Part shown: positions 15,412 to 24,589 of the stretch, in pieces | Position numbering within the stretch: position 1 is the first letter of the stretch | How the letters are laid out: every line of letters starts with the position of its first letter | Assembly: GCA_050745265.1 (NCBI GenBank) | Contig: JBOGKE010000015.1 | Span: forward strand, 1-64,000 | Source of the DNA: RH2-MAG17b sp050745265 | GTDB taxonomy: Bacteria > Acidobacteriota > Terriglobia > UBA7540 | Length of the DNA: 64,000 bases | Direction of reading: 5' to 3' | Made by a program: the position numbers and the translations under genes | Notes under the pieces: model-generated | Told to the model about the DNA's origin: nothing | Database searches by the model: none | What the model saw: the letters and a program-made list of their open reading frames with translations, nothing else

Positions 15412-16149
15412 TTAGCCGGCCGCTTTCCAGGCTTTCAGCCGCGCCACCTCCTCCGCAGTGAGAGGGCGAACGCGCCCCAGGGCCAATCCTTTATCCGTGA
15501 GAAAGCCAATGCGAACGCGCTTCAGCTTGACCACCGGCTGTCCAATGCGTTCGAACATGCGCCGCACCTGATGATACCTGCCTTCAACGAGCGTAATCTC
15601 GTACCAGGGCTTCTCGCGCCGCGTCTTTGCGCCGAGCGGGCGGATGACGGCGGGGGCCGTGCTCCGCCCGTCCAGCGCGATGCCGGATTCGAGCAGGCTC
15701 AGCGCGGCCCGCGCCGGCGTTCCAGCGAGTTTCACGTGATACGTCCTCGGCACGGCGGAGGCCCGCGCCATGAGATGGCTCGCCAGGTCGCCGTCGTTCG
15801 TCATCACGATCAGGCCGGACGAGTGGAAATCCAGTCTTCCCACAGGGTAGATGCGGTCCTGGATAGCGAGCTTGCGCAGCAGCGTCACCACGGTGGGGCG
15901 GCCCTCGGGATCGTCGACCGTGGATACGACGCCGGGCGGCTTGTTCAGCAGGAAGGTAACCCGCGCGGGGCAGCGGCGGAGCATCTTGCCGGAAACGCGA
16001 ATGTGGTCGCGCTGGGCGTCCGCCTTCGAACCGAGCTCGGTGACGACGCTTCCGTTGACGGTTACCAGGCCCTGCCGGATCAGTTCTTCAGCTTTACGCC
16101 GCGAGGTGATCCCTGCCGCCGCGATGATCTTGTGCACCCGTTCCTGCAT
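15412..16149 (-). CDS. rluB: rRNA pseudouridine synthase, RsuA/RluB family
   Basis: RluB-type enzymes isomerise a uridine of 23S rRNA to pseudouridine. The 245-residue protein has an N-terminal S4 RNA-binding domain (KIIAAAGITSRRKAEELI through VTVNG). The catalytic domain carries LLNKPPGVVSTVDDP, the active-site VGRLDFHSSGL with its Asp, and the late EGRYHQVRRMFERIG and LKRVRIG blocks. Whether the target is U2605 of 23S (RluB) or another site (RsuA) is not certain. The position right after scpA-scpB, as in many bacteria, favours RluB. Confidence 0.93.
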   Translation of the reverse strand: MQERVHKIIAAAGITSRRKAEELIRQGLVTVNGSVVTELGSKADAQRDHIRVSGKMLRRCPARVTFLLNKPPGVVSTVDDPEGRPTVVTLLRKLAIQDRIYPVGRLDFHSSGLIVMTNDGDLASHLMARASAVPRTYHVKLAGTPARAALSLLESGIALDGRSTAPAVIRPLGAKTRREKPWYEITLVEGRYHQVRRMFERIGQPVVKLKRVRIGFLTDKGLALGRVRPLTAEEVARLKAWKAAG

Positions 16150-16154
16150 CGGCC

Positions 16155-16211
16155 CTCAGGAGCTGTGAAACAGTGAACAGCCTCTCGCAAAGACGCCAAG
16201 GAAGCGCAAAG
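16155..16211. repeat. Dispersed repeat, copy 3, just upstream of rluB
   Basis: CTCAGGAGCTGTGAAA, GAACAGCCTCTCGCAAAG, CGCCAAG and GAAGCGCAAAG occur in the same order as in copy 2. It begins 6 bp upstream of the rluB start. The same spacer continues with TTTGCGCCTTCGCGCCTTCGCG, a similar word on the other strand, so the region can form a large hairpin. Confidence 0.6.
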
Positions 16212-16294
16212 CGGAACTCCTCCTTTTGCTTTGCGGAACTTTGCGCCTTCGCGCCTTCGCGTGAGATATCTTAAAGCGATCCTTTCCCAGCTTC

Positions 16295-17086
16295 TTAGGA
16301 TTCGCCGGAATCGTCGCCGAAGGCGCGAATTTCCTCGTTCGGATCCGCGTCGGGCGCAGATCCTTGCCGCTCCGCGCCTTCCGCCTCTCCCGCGAGCGCA
16401 GCGGAATTCGGCGGTTCCGAATTTGTGACGCTCTCCTCCCCGCCCAGCGGCACTCCGAGAGATTGGCGAGCCAGCTCTTCGAATTCCTTCAGGCTCGGCA
16501 GTTCGTTCAGGTCCTTCAGCCCAAAGTGAACGAGGAAATCCCGCGAGGTACGGTAGAGAATGGGACGGCCGACTACGTTCTTGCGCCCGGCGGTCACCAC
16601 GAGCTTCTTCTCCATCAGTGTGTGCGCCACGCCGCCGCAATCGACTCCGCGAATCTCTTCAATCTCAGGCAGCGTGACCGGCTGGCGGTACGCGATCACG
16701 GCCAGCGTCTCGAGAGCGGGTTTTGAAAGGCGGATGGGAGGCTTCAAACTCTTGACAAAGCGGCGCAAAATCTCGTGGTGCTCCACCTTCGAGGCAAATT
16801 TGTAGCCGCCGGCGACGTAACGAATACAAATCCCGTGCTCGGGCCGCTCGTATTCGCGGACCAAGTCGTCGAGCGCGGATTTGATTCTGTCGCGCTCCTC
16901 GCCCTCAACCGATTTCGCCAACGTCTCGAGCGTTACCGGCTCCGGCGCCACGTAGATGATACCCTCGATCACCGCCCGGAAAACTTCGTCGCTCAGCATC
17001 GCCTGGTTTTGCCCTTTTGAGAACGCATGCAATCGTTCGCGCGGCTCATGAATGATTCGGCGCAGCCTGACCTTCAGGCGGCTCAT
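16295..17086 (-). CDS. scpB: Segregation and condensation protein B
   Basis: ScpB dimers bind ScpA and, with SMC, form the bacterial condensin that organises and segregates the chromosome. The core from AMLSDEVFRAVIEGIIYVAPEPV to GLKDLNEL shows the two winged-helix domains. The blocks KPALETLAVIAYRQPVTLPEIEEIRGVD and GRPILYRTSRDFLVHFGL are highly typical. The start is uncertain. The ATG at 17086 overlaps scpA by 41 bp. An ATG at 16999 (MLSDEVF) starts at the conserved domain and leaves a 46-bp gap. The acidic C-terminal tail (about the last 45 residues) is longer than usual and probably disordered. Confidence 0.93.
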   Translation of the reverse strand: MSRLKVRLRRIIHEPRERLHAFSKGQNQAMLSDEVFRAVIEGIIYVAPEPVTLETLAKSVEGEERDRIKSALDDLVREYERPEHGICIRYVAGGYKFASKVEHHEILRRFVKSLKPPIRLSKPALETLAVIAYRQPVTLPEIEEIRGVDCGGVAHTLMEKKLVVTAGRKNVVGRPILYRTSRDFLVHFGLKDLNELPSLKEFEELARQSLGVPLGGEESVTNSEPPNSAALAGEAEGAERQGSAPDADPNEEIRAFGDDSGES

Positions 17087-17960
17087 ACGCTTCGTCGAGA
17101 CTGGCTTCGAGCGCCGCCGCGCTGAGGCCGGCCATGATCTCCTCAAATCGCCGGTTCCGATGGATCGTCACCGCCGCGAAAAGTTCCCTCTGCCGCAGCA
17201 CCACCGCGCCAATTCGCACCATCTCGAGGAGAGCGAGAAACAGCGCAATCAAGGCCTGCCGCGCGAGATAACCGTCCATCAAATCGTCAAGCCGGACGGG
17301 GCTTGATCGCGAAAGCAGCACCTCTTTCACATGTTCGATCATTTCGGACACCGTTACTTCATCGCGCTCAACGCGCAGCGGCGGCCGCTTCTTGGCTCGC
17401 TCAACCACTTCCCGGAATGCAGCGATGAGATCGAAGACGGATACCGCGAGCCCGGGCTCGTCCTCGGCGTCGATAAATTCGCCGATGCCCGGCTGCGACC
17501 ACGAAGCGTCCTCGACGACGCGCTTCGACTGCAGCATCTCGGCCGCGTTCCTGAACTGCTCGTGCTCGAGCAGCCGGTGCACCAAATCCAGGCGCGGGTC
17601 CTCCTGCTCTTGCGCCGGGGCTTCCGGGTCCGGCGGAAGCAGCAACCGCGATTTGATGTGAATTAGCGTCGCGGCCATGAAGATGAATTCAGCCGCGACG
17701 TCGATATTCATCTCCTCCATCACGTGAAGATAGTCCAGGTATTGGCGAGTGATCTGCGCGATTGGAATGTCGTAGATGTTGATCTTCTGCTTGCGGATCA
17801 GGTCGAGCAGGAGATCGAGCGGGCCTTCATACGCCTCCAGCCTCAGCAGGGGCGCAGTAGGATCGGCCGGCATCACGACTTTCGCTTGCGGTAGTGCCCG
17901 GGGTTCGGAATTCGGCTCGTGAGAACCCGCGGCCGGGAGTGGTTGAGCTTCGTCGGGCAT
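17046..17960 (-). CDS. scpA: Segregation and condensation protein A (kleisin)
   Basis: ScpA is the kleisin that bridges SMC heads and recruits ScpB. It has the conserved start LEAYEGPLDLLLDLIRKQKINIYDIPIAQIT, the MAATLIHIKSRLLLP helix and a C-terminal winged helix with LIALFLALLEMVRIGAVVLRQ. I place the start at the ATG giving MPDEAQPLP (17960). An upstream GTG/ATG at 17990 would add ten residues. It is followed by scpB with overlapping frames, which implies translational coupling. trpS lies upstream after 67 bp. Confidence 0.95.
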   Translation of the reverse strand: MPDEAQPLPAAGSHEPNSEPRALPQAKVVMPADPTAPLLRLEAYEGPLDLLLDLIRKQKINIYDIPIAQITRQYLDYLHVMEEMNIDVAAEFIFMAATLIHIKSRLLLPPDPEAPAQEQEDPRLDLVHRLLEHEQFRNAAEMLQSKRVVEDASWSQPGIGEFIDAEDEPGLAVSVFDLIAAFREVVERAKKRPPLRVERDEVTVSEMIEHVKEVLLSRSSPVRLDDLMDGYLARQALIALFLALLEMVRIGAVVLRQRELFAAVTIHRNRRFEEIMAGLSAAALEASLDEAYEPPEGQAAPNHS

Positions 17961-18026
17961 CTTACAATTTCCCTGAGCAACACCCCTCAAGCTTCCGGCT
18001 CTCGCCGCGCGGCAGAGATGCGGAAG

Positions 18027-19070
18027 TTAACTTCCCGCCGTTTCCCGGTGGCAACCTGCCGCAAGCCGCTCCGCATCGGGAACCAGGTTCATGGACGAGC
18101 GAACTTCTGACATCGTGGCTTGAGCGGCAGTTCGCGCCTGCGCCGTTCCTTCTTCGAGAATATCCCACACGCGCTGAGGATTCTGCTCGAGCGGTTTGCG
18201 CCGCTCGCGGATGGGGTCGAGAATTCGGTTCAGCGGAGCCGCCATCAGCTTCTTGCACTCGACACATCCGATCTCCGCCGTCTGGCATTCGCGATGGACG
18301 CGTTCGATGACATCAGCCGTCGAAAAAAGCTTGTGGAAGTCGAACACCGGGCAAATGTCGGGGTTGCCGGGATCGCTCCGCCGTTTCCGCGCCGGATCGG
18401 TCATCATACCGGCCACTTTTTTCGAGACGATCTCGGCCGTGTCGGATAGATAGATCGCATTGCCGTAGCTCTTCGACATCTTGCGACCGTCCGTTCCGGG
18501 CAGCCGGGGCGAGCGGGTGAGCAGGGCCTGCGGCTCCGGAAATATCGAACCGTAAAGATGGTTGAAGCGCCGCGCGATTTCCCGCGTCAGCTCAATGTGC
18601 GGAACCTGATCTTCGCCGACCGGCACGCAATCCGCCTTGTACATCAAAATGTCCGCTGATTGGAGCACGGGATAGCCGAGAAAACCATAGTTGTGCAAGT
18701 CGCGATCCTTGATGTTCTCCAGTTGTTCTTTGTATGTCGGAACGCGTTCCAGCCAGCCGAGCGGCGTGAACATCGAAAACAGCAGGTGAAGCTCGGCGTG
18801 TTCGGGCAGCCGCGACTGGACAAAAAAAGTTGTTCGCTGCGGGTCGAGTCCGACGGCGAGCCAGTCTGTGACCATCTCCTGAATGTTCGTTTGTAGCTGC
18901 CCCACGTCCGCATAATCGGTGGTCAGCATGTGCCAGTCGGCGACAAAATGGTAGCTCTCGAATTCATCCTGGAGCTTCACCCAGTTTTCGAGAGCGCCCA
19001 CAAGGTTGCCGAGGTGCAGTTTGCCCGTAGGGCGCATCCCGCTCAGAATTCGGGGACGGTGGCGTGGCAT
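18027..19070 (-). CDS. trpS: Tryptophanyl-tRNA synthetase
   Basis: This class I aminoacyl-tRNA synthetase charges tRNA-Trp. The HIGH-type motif appears in GMRPTGKLHLGNLVGAL and the KMSKS motif in DGRKMSKSYGNAIYLS. GYPVLQSADILMYKADCVPVGEDQVPHIELTREIA contains the tryptophan-binding residues. The size of about 347 residues is normal for the compact bacterial type. An AGGAG lies immediately before the ATG at 19070. A TTG at 19082 is the alternative start, four residues longer. It leads the minus-strand run into scpA and scpB. Confidence 0.95.
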   Translation of the reverse strand: MPRHRPRILSGMRPTGKLHLGNLVGALENWVKLQDEFESYHFVADWHMLTTDYADVGQLQTNIQEMVTDWLAVGLDPQRTTFFVQSRLPEHAELHLLFSMFTPLGWLERVPTYKEQLENIKDRDLHNYGFLGYPVLQSADILMYKADCVPVGEDQVPHIELTREIARRFNHLYGSIFPEPQALLTRSPRLPGTDGRKMSKSYGNAIYLSDTAEIVSKKVAGMMTDPARKRRSDPGNPDICPVFDFHKLFSTADVIERVHRECQTAEIGCVECKKLMAAPLNRILDPIRERRKPLEQNPQRVWDILEEGTAQARTAAQATMSEVRSSMNLVPDAERLAAGCHRETAGS

Positions 19071-19332
19071 TTCTCCTGGCAAGCTGGCGGCTCCGTTCTT
19101 CCTTGCCAGAATAGCACAGCCAAAGCGGGTGCTGTGACTGCGCGGCTTACCGGCGCAACAGAGCTCCGTGCATCTCCCTCACCCGGCTCGCGGAGTTTAT
19201 CCCGAGCGCAGCGGAGGGGCTCGCCACCCTCTCCCCGCGAAGGAGCCATTTCATGCTTCGGGGTGTCGGCGAAGCGGCATGAGAAACTTCCTCCGAATGA
19301 CACGCTCCCGGATTTTTCGCTAGTGGGCTAGC

Positions 19333-20550
19333 CTAGCTAGTCCCGGCTGCGGAATTCGATGGACTACTCACGATGCCGTAGGCGCGCAAGAACTCGGCCG
19401 CCTGGCGATTCCAATTCAGCTCGTCCTCAATTCTGCGGCGGCCCTCGCCGCCGAGCTGCCGCCGCAGCGCCGGCGAGTTGAGCAGCGAGACGATCTGGTC
19501 CGCAAAGTCCCGCAAATCGTTCGGGCGTGCATAAAGCGCAGCGTCGCCCGCCGCTCGCCGCCCTTCGGTAAGATCAAACAGCACCACCGGGCATCCAAAC
19601 GCCATGTACTCGAGCACCTTGTTCATGGTCGATTTGTCGTTCATCTCGTTCTTCGGATCGGGAGCAACGCAAACGTCGGCGGTGGAGAGATACACGGCGA
19701 GGTCGGCATCGGAAACTCGCCCTGGAAACTGCACGATCGCCTCCAGTCCCTTTTGCGCAGCAATGGCCCTCAGGCGGCGAAATTCGGGACCTCCGCCGAT
19801 CAGAGTAAATGCGGTTTCACCGCCCGGCGATTCTTGAGCGATGAGGCCGATCGCATCGAGCAGCAGGTCGAGCCCCTCCTGCGGGCCCATGACGCCGAGG
19901 TACACGACGAGATACGCCTTGCCGCGTTTCAGCTCGGGCCGCGGCGCGCCCCGGAAGAACACCGACGGGTCGGGGCTGCTCCGCACCACAAAAACGCGGT
20001 CGGGCGCCATGCCTCCGCGCTCGATCGCGATTTGGCGATACGATTCATTGGTGGCGATCGAGACATCCGCCGCGCGGTAGGTCAACTTTTCCGCGAGGCA
20101 GACGAGCCGGTAAAAAAGTCCGCGACGCTTGCCGTATTTCGCCTGATAGAGCTCGGGGTTCAGGTCGTGATGATCGAAGACGAAGCGAACACCAAAGCAT
20201 TTGAAAAAGAGCGCGACGAGGAAAATCGTGTCGGGGGGATTGCACGCCTGCAAAGTTCGAAAACGCGTGCGGCGATAAACGCGCAGCGCGAGCACAAACT
20301 CCGCCGCGAGAGCCCAAGCGTACTCGATGAGATAGCCCGCGGGACCGGAAGCCTCAGGCACCCAGTGCCGCCAGATTTCGATCCCCTCGATCGTCTCACG
20401 GCTCGCCTGATACGCGCCCATTTTCGGGCAGATCACCGAAACGCGGTACCCGGCGCCTCGTAAGGCGCGAGCTTCCTGCCAGACACGGCGGTCCATGGGC
20501 GCCGGCAGGTTTTCAATAATGATCAGAACGCTCGGATGCGGTTCACTCAA
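19333..20550 (-). CDS. Glycosyltransferase, GT4 family (exopolysaccharide type)
   Basis: This 405-residue GT-B-fold protein begins with the ENLPAPMDRRVWQEARAL block typical of exopolysaccharide glycosyltransferases in which an MDRRVW-like motif follows the N-terminal strand. The acceptor half continues with FRTLQACNPPDTIFLVALF and RFVFDHHDLNPELY. The donor half contains VYLGVMGPQEGLDLLLDAI, TLIGGGPEFRRLRAIA and the acidic MNKVLEYMAFGCPVVLFD segment. The donor sugar is unknown. The gene sits alone between trpS and asnB, with repeat-bearing spacers on both sides. Confidence 0.87.
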   Translation of the reverse strand: MSEPHPSVLIIIENLPAPMDRRVWQEARALRGAGYRVSVICPKMGAYQASRETIEGIEIWRHWVPEASGPAGYLIEYAWALAAEFVLALRVYRRTRFRTLQACNPPDTIFLVALFFKCFGVRFVFDHHDLNPELYQAKYGKRRGLFYRLVCLAEKLTYRAADVSIATNESYRQIAIERGGMAPDRVFVVRSSPDPSVFFRGAPRPELKRGKAYLVVYLGVMGPQEGLDLLLDAIGLIAQESPGGETAFTLIGGGPEFRRLRAIAAQKGLEAIVQFPGRVSDADLAVYLSTADVCVAPDPKNEMNDKSTMNKVLEYMAFGCPVVLFDLTEGRRAAGDAALYARPNDLRDFADQIVSLLNSPALRRQLGGEGRRRIEDELNWNRQAAEFLRAYGIVSSPSNSAAGTS

Positions 20551-20637
20551 GCGGGTTCCAATGGCTCTTGCGCCGGCAACCGAAGAGCGGAAATGCGCGC
20601 GAAGGGCATGGATTAGGAGTTTAGTCAGCCAGCCGCA

Positions 20638-20711
20638 GTCATTCCGCCCAAAGCGAAGAATCTCGCGAGTCGCTCACTTCACAAGCAGATTGTTCGCTCC
20701 CTCAGAATGAC
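20638..20711. repeat. Intergenic inverted-repeat element GTCATTC...GAATGAC
   Basis: The spacer between asnB and the upstream glycosyltransferase gene holds GTCATTCCGCCCAAAGCGAA at one end and GAATGAC at the other, with TCTCGCGAGTCGCTCACTTC in between. This is a common type of chromosomal repeat. A related but poorer version lies at about 19187-19300 (CCCGAGCGCAGCGGAGGGGC, TCCGAATGACAC). Confidence 0.5.
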
Positions 20712-20747
20712 AGAGTGATCGAGTTTTTGCGCAAACTGCCGAGCCGT

Positions 20748-22622
20748 TCAGCTATTCGGCCCGCCGCTCATCCTTTCGCGCTCCCTCTGCCACAGCTCGA
20801 AATTAAGCAACGGCCAAAGCTGCTTCCGCCGGTCGCGGGCGCCCTCGAAATGCTCGGCGACCAGCCGCTCGACGGCCGATGGATTGAAATAGGCGCGCCA
20901 CCTCGCCTGCGGGGAGAGCACAAGATCGCCGATCATTGGTTTGAGCGCACCCCGGAACCACAGCCCGGCGGGCGCTGTGAACCCGACCTTGCGTCGGTTA
21001 AGGATCTCTTCAGGCAGCAGATTTCGCAGCATGCGCCGAAGGAAAGCTTTCGGTTTGAATCGCCGCACAAGCATCGAATCGGGAATGGCCGCGGCGAATT
21101 CGACCAGCTGGTGATCGAGGAACGGCACCCGCTCCTCGATGGAGGCCGCCATCGTCATATGATCGCCTCGCAGCAGCAAGTTGTCGGGTAGCCAGATTTT
21201 CAAGTCGGTGTAGAGCATGCGCTTCAGCGGTGTACGGTTTGGCGCGAGATGGCGTCCGAAGAGCTGCGCTGCATGACCCGGGTCGATCTGCTCCAGAAAT
21301 TCACGCGTGAATAGAGCGGCGAGCTCGACTTCCGTGAACGAACCGAACCACGCCGCAATCCGCTCGTCATCCCTTCTGAGCGACAAGGCCTCCAGGGCCA
21401 GTTGGGCGCGTCCCATACGATAAGGCAGCGCGCGGGCGATGCGCTGCGCCGATCGAAACGGCAATCGCGCGACGACGCGGTGCAGCGGGTCCGCGGCGTA
21501 CTTCGGATAGCCCGCGAAGGTCTCGTCGCCTCCTTCGCCAGCAAGCACGACCTTGACGGTCTCTGCGGCGCACTGGGCCAGCCGGAAGAGCGCCACGTCT
21601 GTGGGCTCCGCCACCGGCTCGGCGCGCATCGCGACGAGGCGCGGCAGGTGATGCTCGAAATCGCCGGGGCCGATGATCAACTCGTGGTGTTCGGTTGCGA
21701 AGAGCGCCGCGACCGAGCGAGCGTAGGGCAGTTCGCTGTAGCCCGGCTGATCGAATCCCACGGAAAACGTGCGCAACGGCCGCGCTCCCAGCTTCGCCAT
21801 GAGCGCCACGAGCGCGCTCGAGTCCAGGCCCCCGCTCAGGAAAGCTCCTATCGGTGCGTCCGCGATCAGCCGCAAACGGATGGATTCGGTTAAGCGCTCG
21901 AGCGCCTCGCGCCCTAGATCCTCTTCGGCGCCGCGCCGGTCCGTCCCCGCCGGAACATCCCAGTATCGCGCCGTACTCACGCCGAGGGCGTCCGCGTGCA
22001 GATACTCTCCCGGAAGCAGCTTGTGGACGCCGCGATAGAGCGTGCGCGGCGCCGGTACGTAGCGCAGCAGAAAATAATCGTAAACGGATTGAGGCTCCGT
22101 CTCGAAACGCGCCCCGCTCATCCGTTCGAGCGCCGCGAGTTCGGAAGCAAAGCTGATCCCTTCCCCCGTCACGCGGTAGAACAGCGGTTTGACCCCCAAG
22201 CGGTCTCGTGCCAGAAAGAGCCGGCGTTTACGCTTGTTCCACACGGCAAACGCGAACATGCCGCGCAGATCTTCCAGGCACTTGGCCCCGCGCTCCTCGT
22301 AGAGATGCAGGATCACCTCGGTGTCGGATTCAGTGGCAAAGCGATGGCCGCGCGCCGCAAGCGATGCGTGAAGCTCGCGGTAGTTGTAAATCTCTCCGTT
22401 AAACGTGATCCAGAGGGACCCGTCTTCGTTGACGATCGGCTGGCGCCCGCCCGGAATATCGATGATACTGAGGCGCCGATTGCCCAGCGCCAACTCGGAA
22501 TCCGAATAAACGCCCGCGTCGTCCGGGCCGCGGTGAGCCAGCGCGCTCATACCGCGCGCGAGCAAGCCAAGGTCCGCCGGAGCGAGACTCGAGAAATTGA
22601 AGATTCCGCAGATTCCACACAC
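20748..22622 (-). CDS. asnB: Asparagine synthase (glutamine-hydrolysing), AsnB type
   Basis: AsnB hydrolyses glutamine in an N-terminal Ntn domain and uses the ammonia to amidate an acyl-adenylate in the C-terminal synthase domain. The mature protein must start with cysteine. The GTG at 22622 gives MCGICGIFNF, so I choose it over the upstream ATG at 22667. Supporting blocks are LAHRGPDDAGVYSD, SIIDIPGGRQPI, TFNGEIYNYRELH and SDTEVILHLYEERG. The PP-loop is GAFLSGGLDSSALVALM, and GEGGDETFAGYPKYA follows. At about 625 residues it is the larger type often seen in polysaccharide or exosortase clusters. The permease gene upstream is 64 bp away. Confidence 0.93.
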   Translation of the reverse strand: MCGICGIFNFSSLAPADLGLLARGMSALAHRGPDDAGVYSDSELALGNRRLSIIDIPGGRQPIVNEDGSLWITFNGEIYNYRELHASLAARGHRFATESDTEVILHLYEERGAKCLEDLRGMFAFAVWNKRKRRLFLARDRLGVKPLFYRVTGEGISFASELAALERMSGARFETEPQSVYDYFLLRYVPAPRTLYRGVHKLLPGEYLHADALGVSTARYWDVPAGTDRRGAEEDLGREALERLTESIRLRLIADAPIGAFLSGGLDSSALVALMAKLGARPLRTFSVGFDQPGYSELPYARSVAALFATEHHELIIGPGDFEHHLPRLVAMRAEPVAEPTDVALFRLAQCAAETVKVVLAGEGGDETFAGYPKYAADPLHRVVARLPFRSAQRIARALPYRMGRAQLALEALSLRRDDERIAAWFGSFTEVELAALFTREFLEQIDPGHAAQLFGRHLAPNRTPLKRMLYTDLKIWLPDNLLLRGDHMTMAASIEERVPFLDHQLVEFAAAIPDSMLVRRFKPKAFLRRMLRNLLPEEILNRRKVGFTAPAGLWFRGALKPMIGDLVLSPQARWRAYFNPSAVERLVAEHFEGARDRRKQLWPLLNFELWQRERERMSGGPNS

Positions 22623-22685
22623 TTCAGCACCATACGGAAAGGCCGCGGGCGCTGCCGTTCGGCGCACGGCAAGGCCGGCGCTACA

Positions 22686-24191
22686 TCAGCCGCGCCTCGC
22701 CTTCCCAAATTCGCTTCGGGAGCGGCTATAGGCGAAGTAGATGATCAGGCCGATGAACAGCCATACGACGAAGCGCAGCCAAGTCTCGACCGGAAGACTG
22801 GCCATCAGGATCAAGCAGCAAACGATCGCGGCGAGGGGGATGAAAGGAACCCACGGTACGCGAAAACCGCGGCGGCGTTCGGGCTGCTTCCGGCGCAGGA
22901 CGAGCACGCCCGCGGCAACCAGTATGAACGCGAAGAGCGTGCCGATGTTGGTCAGGTTCGCCAGCGTGCTCACGTCAAAAACTCCCGCGGGAATGGCGAC
23001 GAAGAATCCCGCCACCCAGGTGCTGACGTGCGGAGTGCGGTACTTTCGGTGCACGCTCGAAAAGGCCCGCGGAAGCAAGCCGTCGCGCGACATAGCGAAC
23101 CAGATGCGCGCCTGGCCAAGCTGGTAGACCAGCAGCGAGCTGGTCATCCCGATGAGCGCTCCGATCACAACCCAGCGTTCCACCGAAACCATCCCGATGG
23201 CGTGCAGCGCGTTCGCCACGGGCGCAGCGTTCGCGAGTTGGGGCCATTTCTGAATGCCGGTCAGCACCACGGCCACGGCGATGTAAAGAATCGCGCAGGC
23301 GATGAGCGAAGCCATGATCCCGAACGGCACGTCTTTCTGCGGATTTGTGCACTCCTCGGCCGCCGTCGAGACCGAATCGAAACCGATGTAGGCGAAGAAA
23401 ACGAGCGCGCCGCCGGTCAGCACGCCCTGCCATCCGTTCGGCATGAACGGCTTCCAGTTGATCGGCTTCACGTGCGGCGCGGCGGCGGCTATGAAGACGA
23501 AAATTGCGAGAATCTTAATCCCCACCATGATGCTGTTGGCGCTGGCGCTCTCGCGGATTCCGATCACCAGAATCACCGTCAGAATCATCACGATCAGAAA
23601 GCCGGGCAGATCGAAATACGATCCGGACCACCGGCCGTCCACGATGATCGGCTCCATCAGCTGGCGGGGGAGCGTGATGCCGAAGCTTTGCAGAAGGCTG
23701 TCCACATAAGCGGAGTAGCCCACGGCGACCGTCATATTGCTGACCGCGTATTCCAGAATCAGATCCCAGCCGATGATCCAGGCGACAATTTCTCCGAGCG
23801 TTGCGTAGGTATACGTGTAGGCGCTTCCGGCGATGGGGATCATCGAGGAAAGCTCGGCGTAGCACAGACCTGCCAGCCCGCAGACGATCGCCACCAGAAG
23901 AAACGATAAGGCGATGGCGGGGCCGGCGCCCGGCCTGCCGGCAACGCCCAGCGCGTGCTCGCCATGCATCAGCGCGGCGAACAGCGGCGCGTTTAGAATG
24001 CTGTGGAACTCCAGCTTCTCGCCCGCCGCCGCGGTTCCCGTGATCACAAAAATCCCGGCGCCGACGATCGCGCCAATTCCCAAGGCGGCGAGCGACCACG
24101 GCCCGAGCGTTTTCCGGAGCCGGTGCTCGGGGTTCTCCGAATCGGCCAGGAGACGGTCAATGCTTTTGGTACGGAAATATTGGCTTGGCAT
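22686..24191 (-). CDS. APC-superfamily amino acid permease (cationic amino acid transporter-like)
   Basis: This integral membrane protein has about twelve to thirteen hydrophobic segments. It has the APC entry GPWSLAALGIGAIVGAGIFVITG, with the unwound first helix, and the YAELSSMIPIAGSAYTYTYATLGE block. FFAYIGFDSVSTAAEE, which marks the CAT branch, and LGQARIWFAMSRDGLLP are also present. It probably imports amino acids with protons or sodium, but the specificity is not readable from sequence. The ATG at 24191 is preferred over the TTG one codon before. The downstream asnB may be co-transcribed, which would link amino acid uptake and asparagine synthesis. Confidence 0.9.
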   Translation of the reverse strand: MPSQYFRTKSIDRLLADSENPEHRLRKTLGPWSLAALGIGAIVGAGIFVITGTAAAGEKLEFHSILNAPLFAALMHGEHALGVAGRPGAGPAIALSFLLVAIVCGLAGLCYAELSSMIPIAGSAYTYTYATLGEIVAWIIGWDLILEYAVSNMTVAVGYSAYVDSLLQSFGITLPRQLMEPIIVDGRWSGSYFDLPGFLIVMILTVILVIGIRESASANSIMVGIKILAIFVFIAAAAPHVKPINWKPFMPNGWQGVLTGGALVFFAYIGFDSVSTAAEECTNPQKDVPFGIMASLIACAILYIAVAVVLTGIQKWPQLANAAPVANALHAIGMVSVERWVVIGALIGMTSSLLVYQLGQARIWFAMSRDGLLPRAFSSVHRKYRTPHVSTWVAGFFVAIPAGVFDVSTLANLTNIGTLFAFILVAAGVLVLRRKQPERRRGFRVPWVPFIPLAAIVCCLILMASLPVETWLRFVVWLFIGLIIYFAYSRSRSEFGKARRG

Positions 24192-24357
24192 CAAAGCAGG
24201 CTTCAGGTGCCCGTGGTCAGGTGTCGGTGGTCACTGACCCGTGCTAGTGATTTGCAGTCTGTGGCCAGTTGTCTGTCGGATACGGAGCGGAACCAGGGTG
24301 GCGGAGACCGGAGGGTTCTCCTCAGCCCTGACACCTGGCGCCCGACACCTGCCTTGC

Positions 24358-24516
24358 TCACTTTCGACGCGCTTGAGCGCCCGAGCTCGTTCTCTTGACT
24401 TTCGGCTTGTGGGAACCGCGCGGATCGGTCCGCTTGGCGAGGGGTGGTCTCTTAGCGCGGGCTGCGCGCTTGAGTTTTTTCCGTTCAGACTTGTCGTTGA
24501 TCTTTTGCGTATTCAT
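24358..24516 (-). CDS. Small, highly basic protein, function unknown
   Basis: This 52-codon frame runs from the ATG at 24516 to the TGA at 24358. It encodes MNTQKINDKSERKKLKRAAR followed by a tail rich in Lys, Arg and Pro. More than a third of the residues are basic and only three are acidic. It lies in the otherwise empty 400-bp gap between the helicase and permease genes, on their strand. Such peptides are often nucleic-acid or ribosome-binding, but I recognise no family. No strong ribosome-binding site is visible (agagaccctcgtcc precedes the ATG). Treat it as a candidate gene. Confidence 0.4.
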   Translation of the reverse strand: MNTQKINDKSERKKLKRAARAKRPPLAKRTDPRGSHKPKVKRTSSGAQARRK

Positions 24517-24589
24517 GGACGAGGGTCTCTACTCCATTCTTTGAGCAAGGTGTCTACTTATTTCAGATGCGGTGGAGTCCTTGATTTTC

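Noticed and set aside
21996..23909. 637-codon plus-strand ORF opposite asnB and the permease
   Set aside because: It is antisense to two well-supported genes, is Arg/His/Gln-rich as expected from the complementary strand of GC-rich coding DNA, and has no domain.
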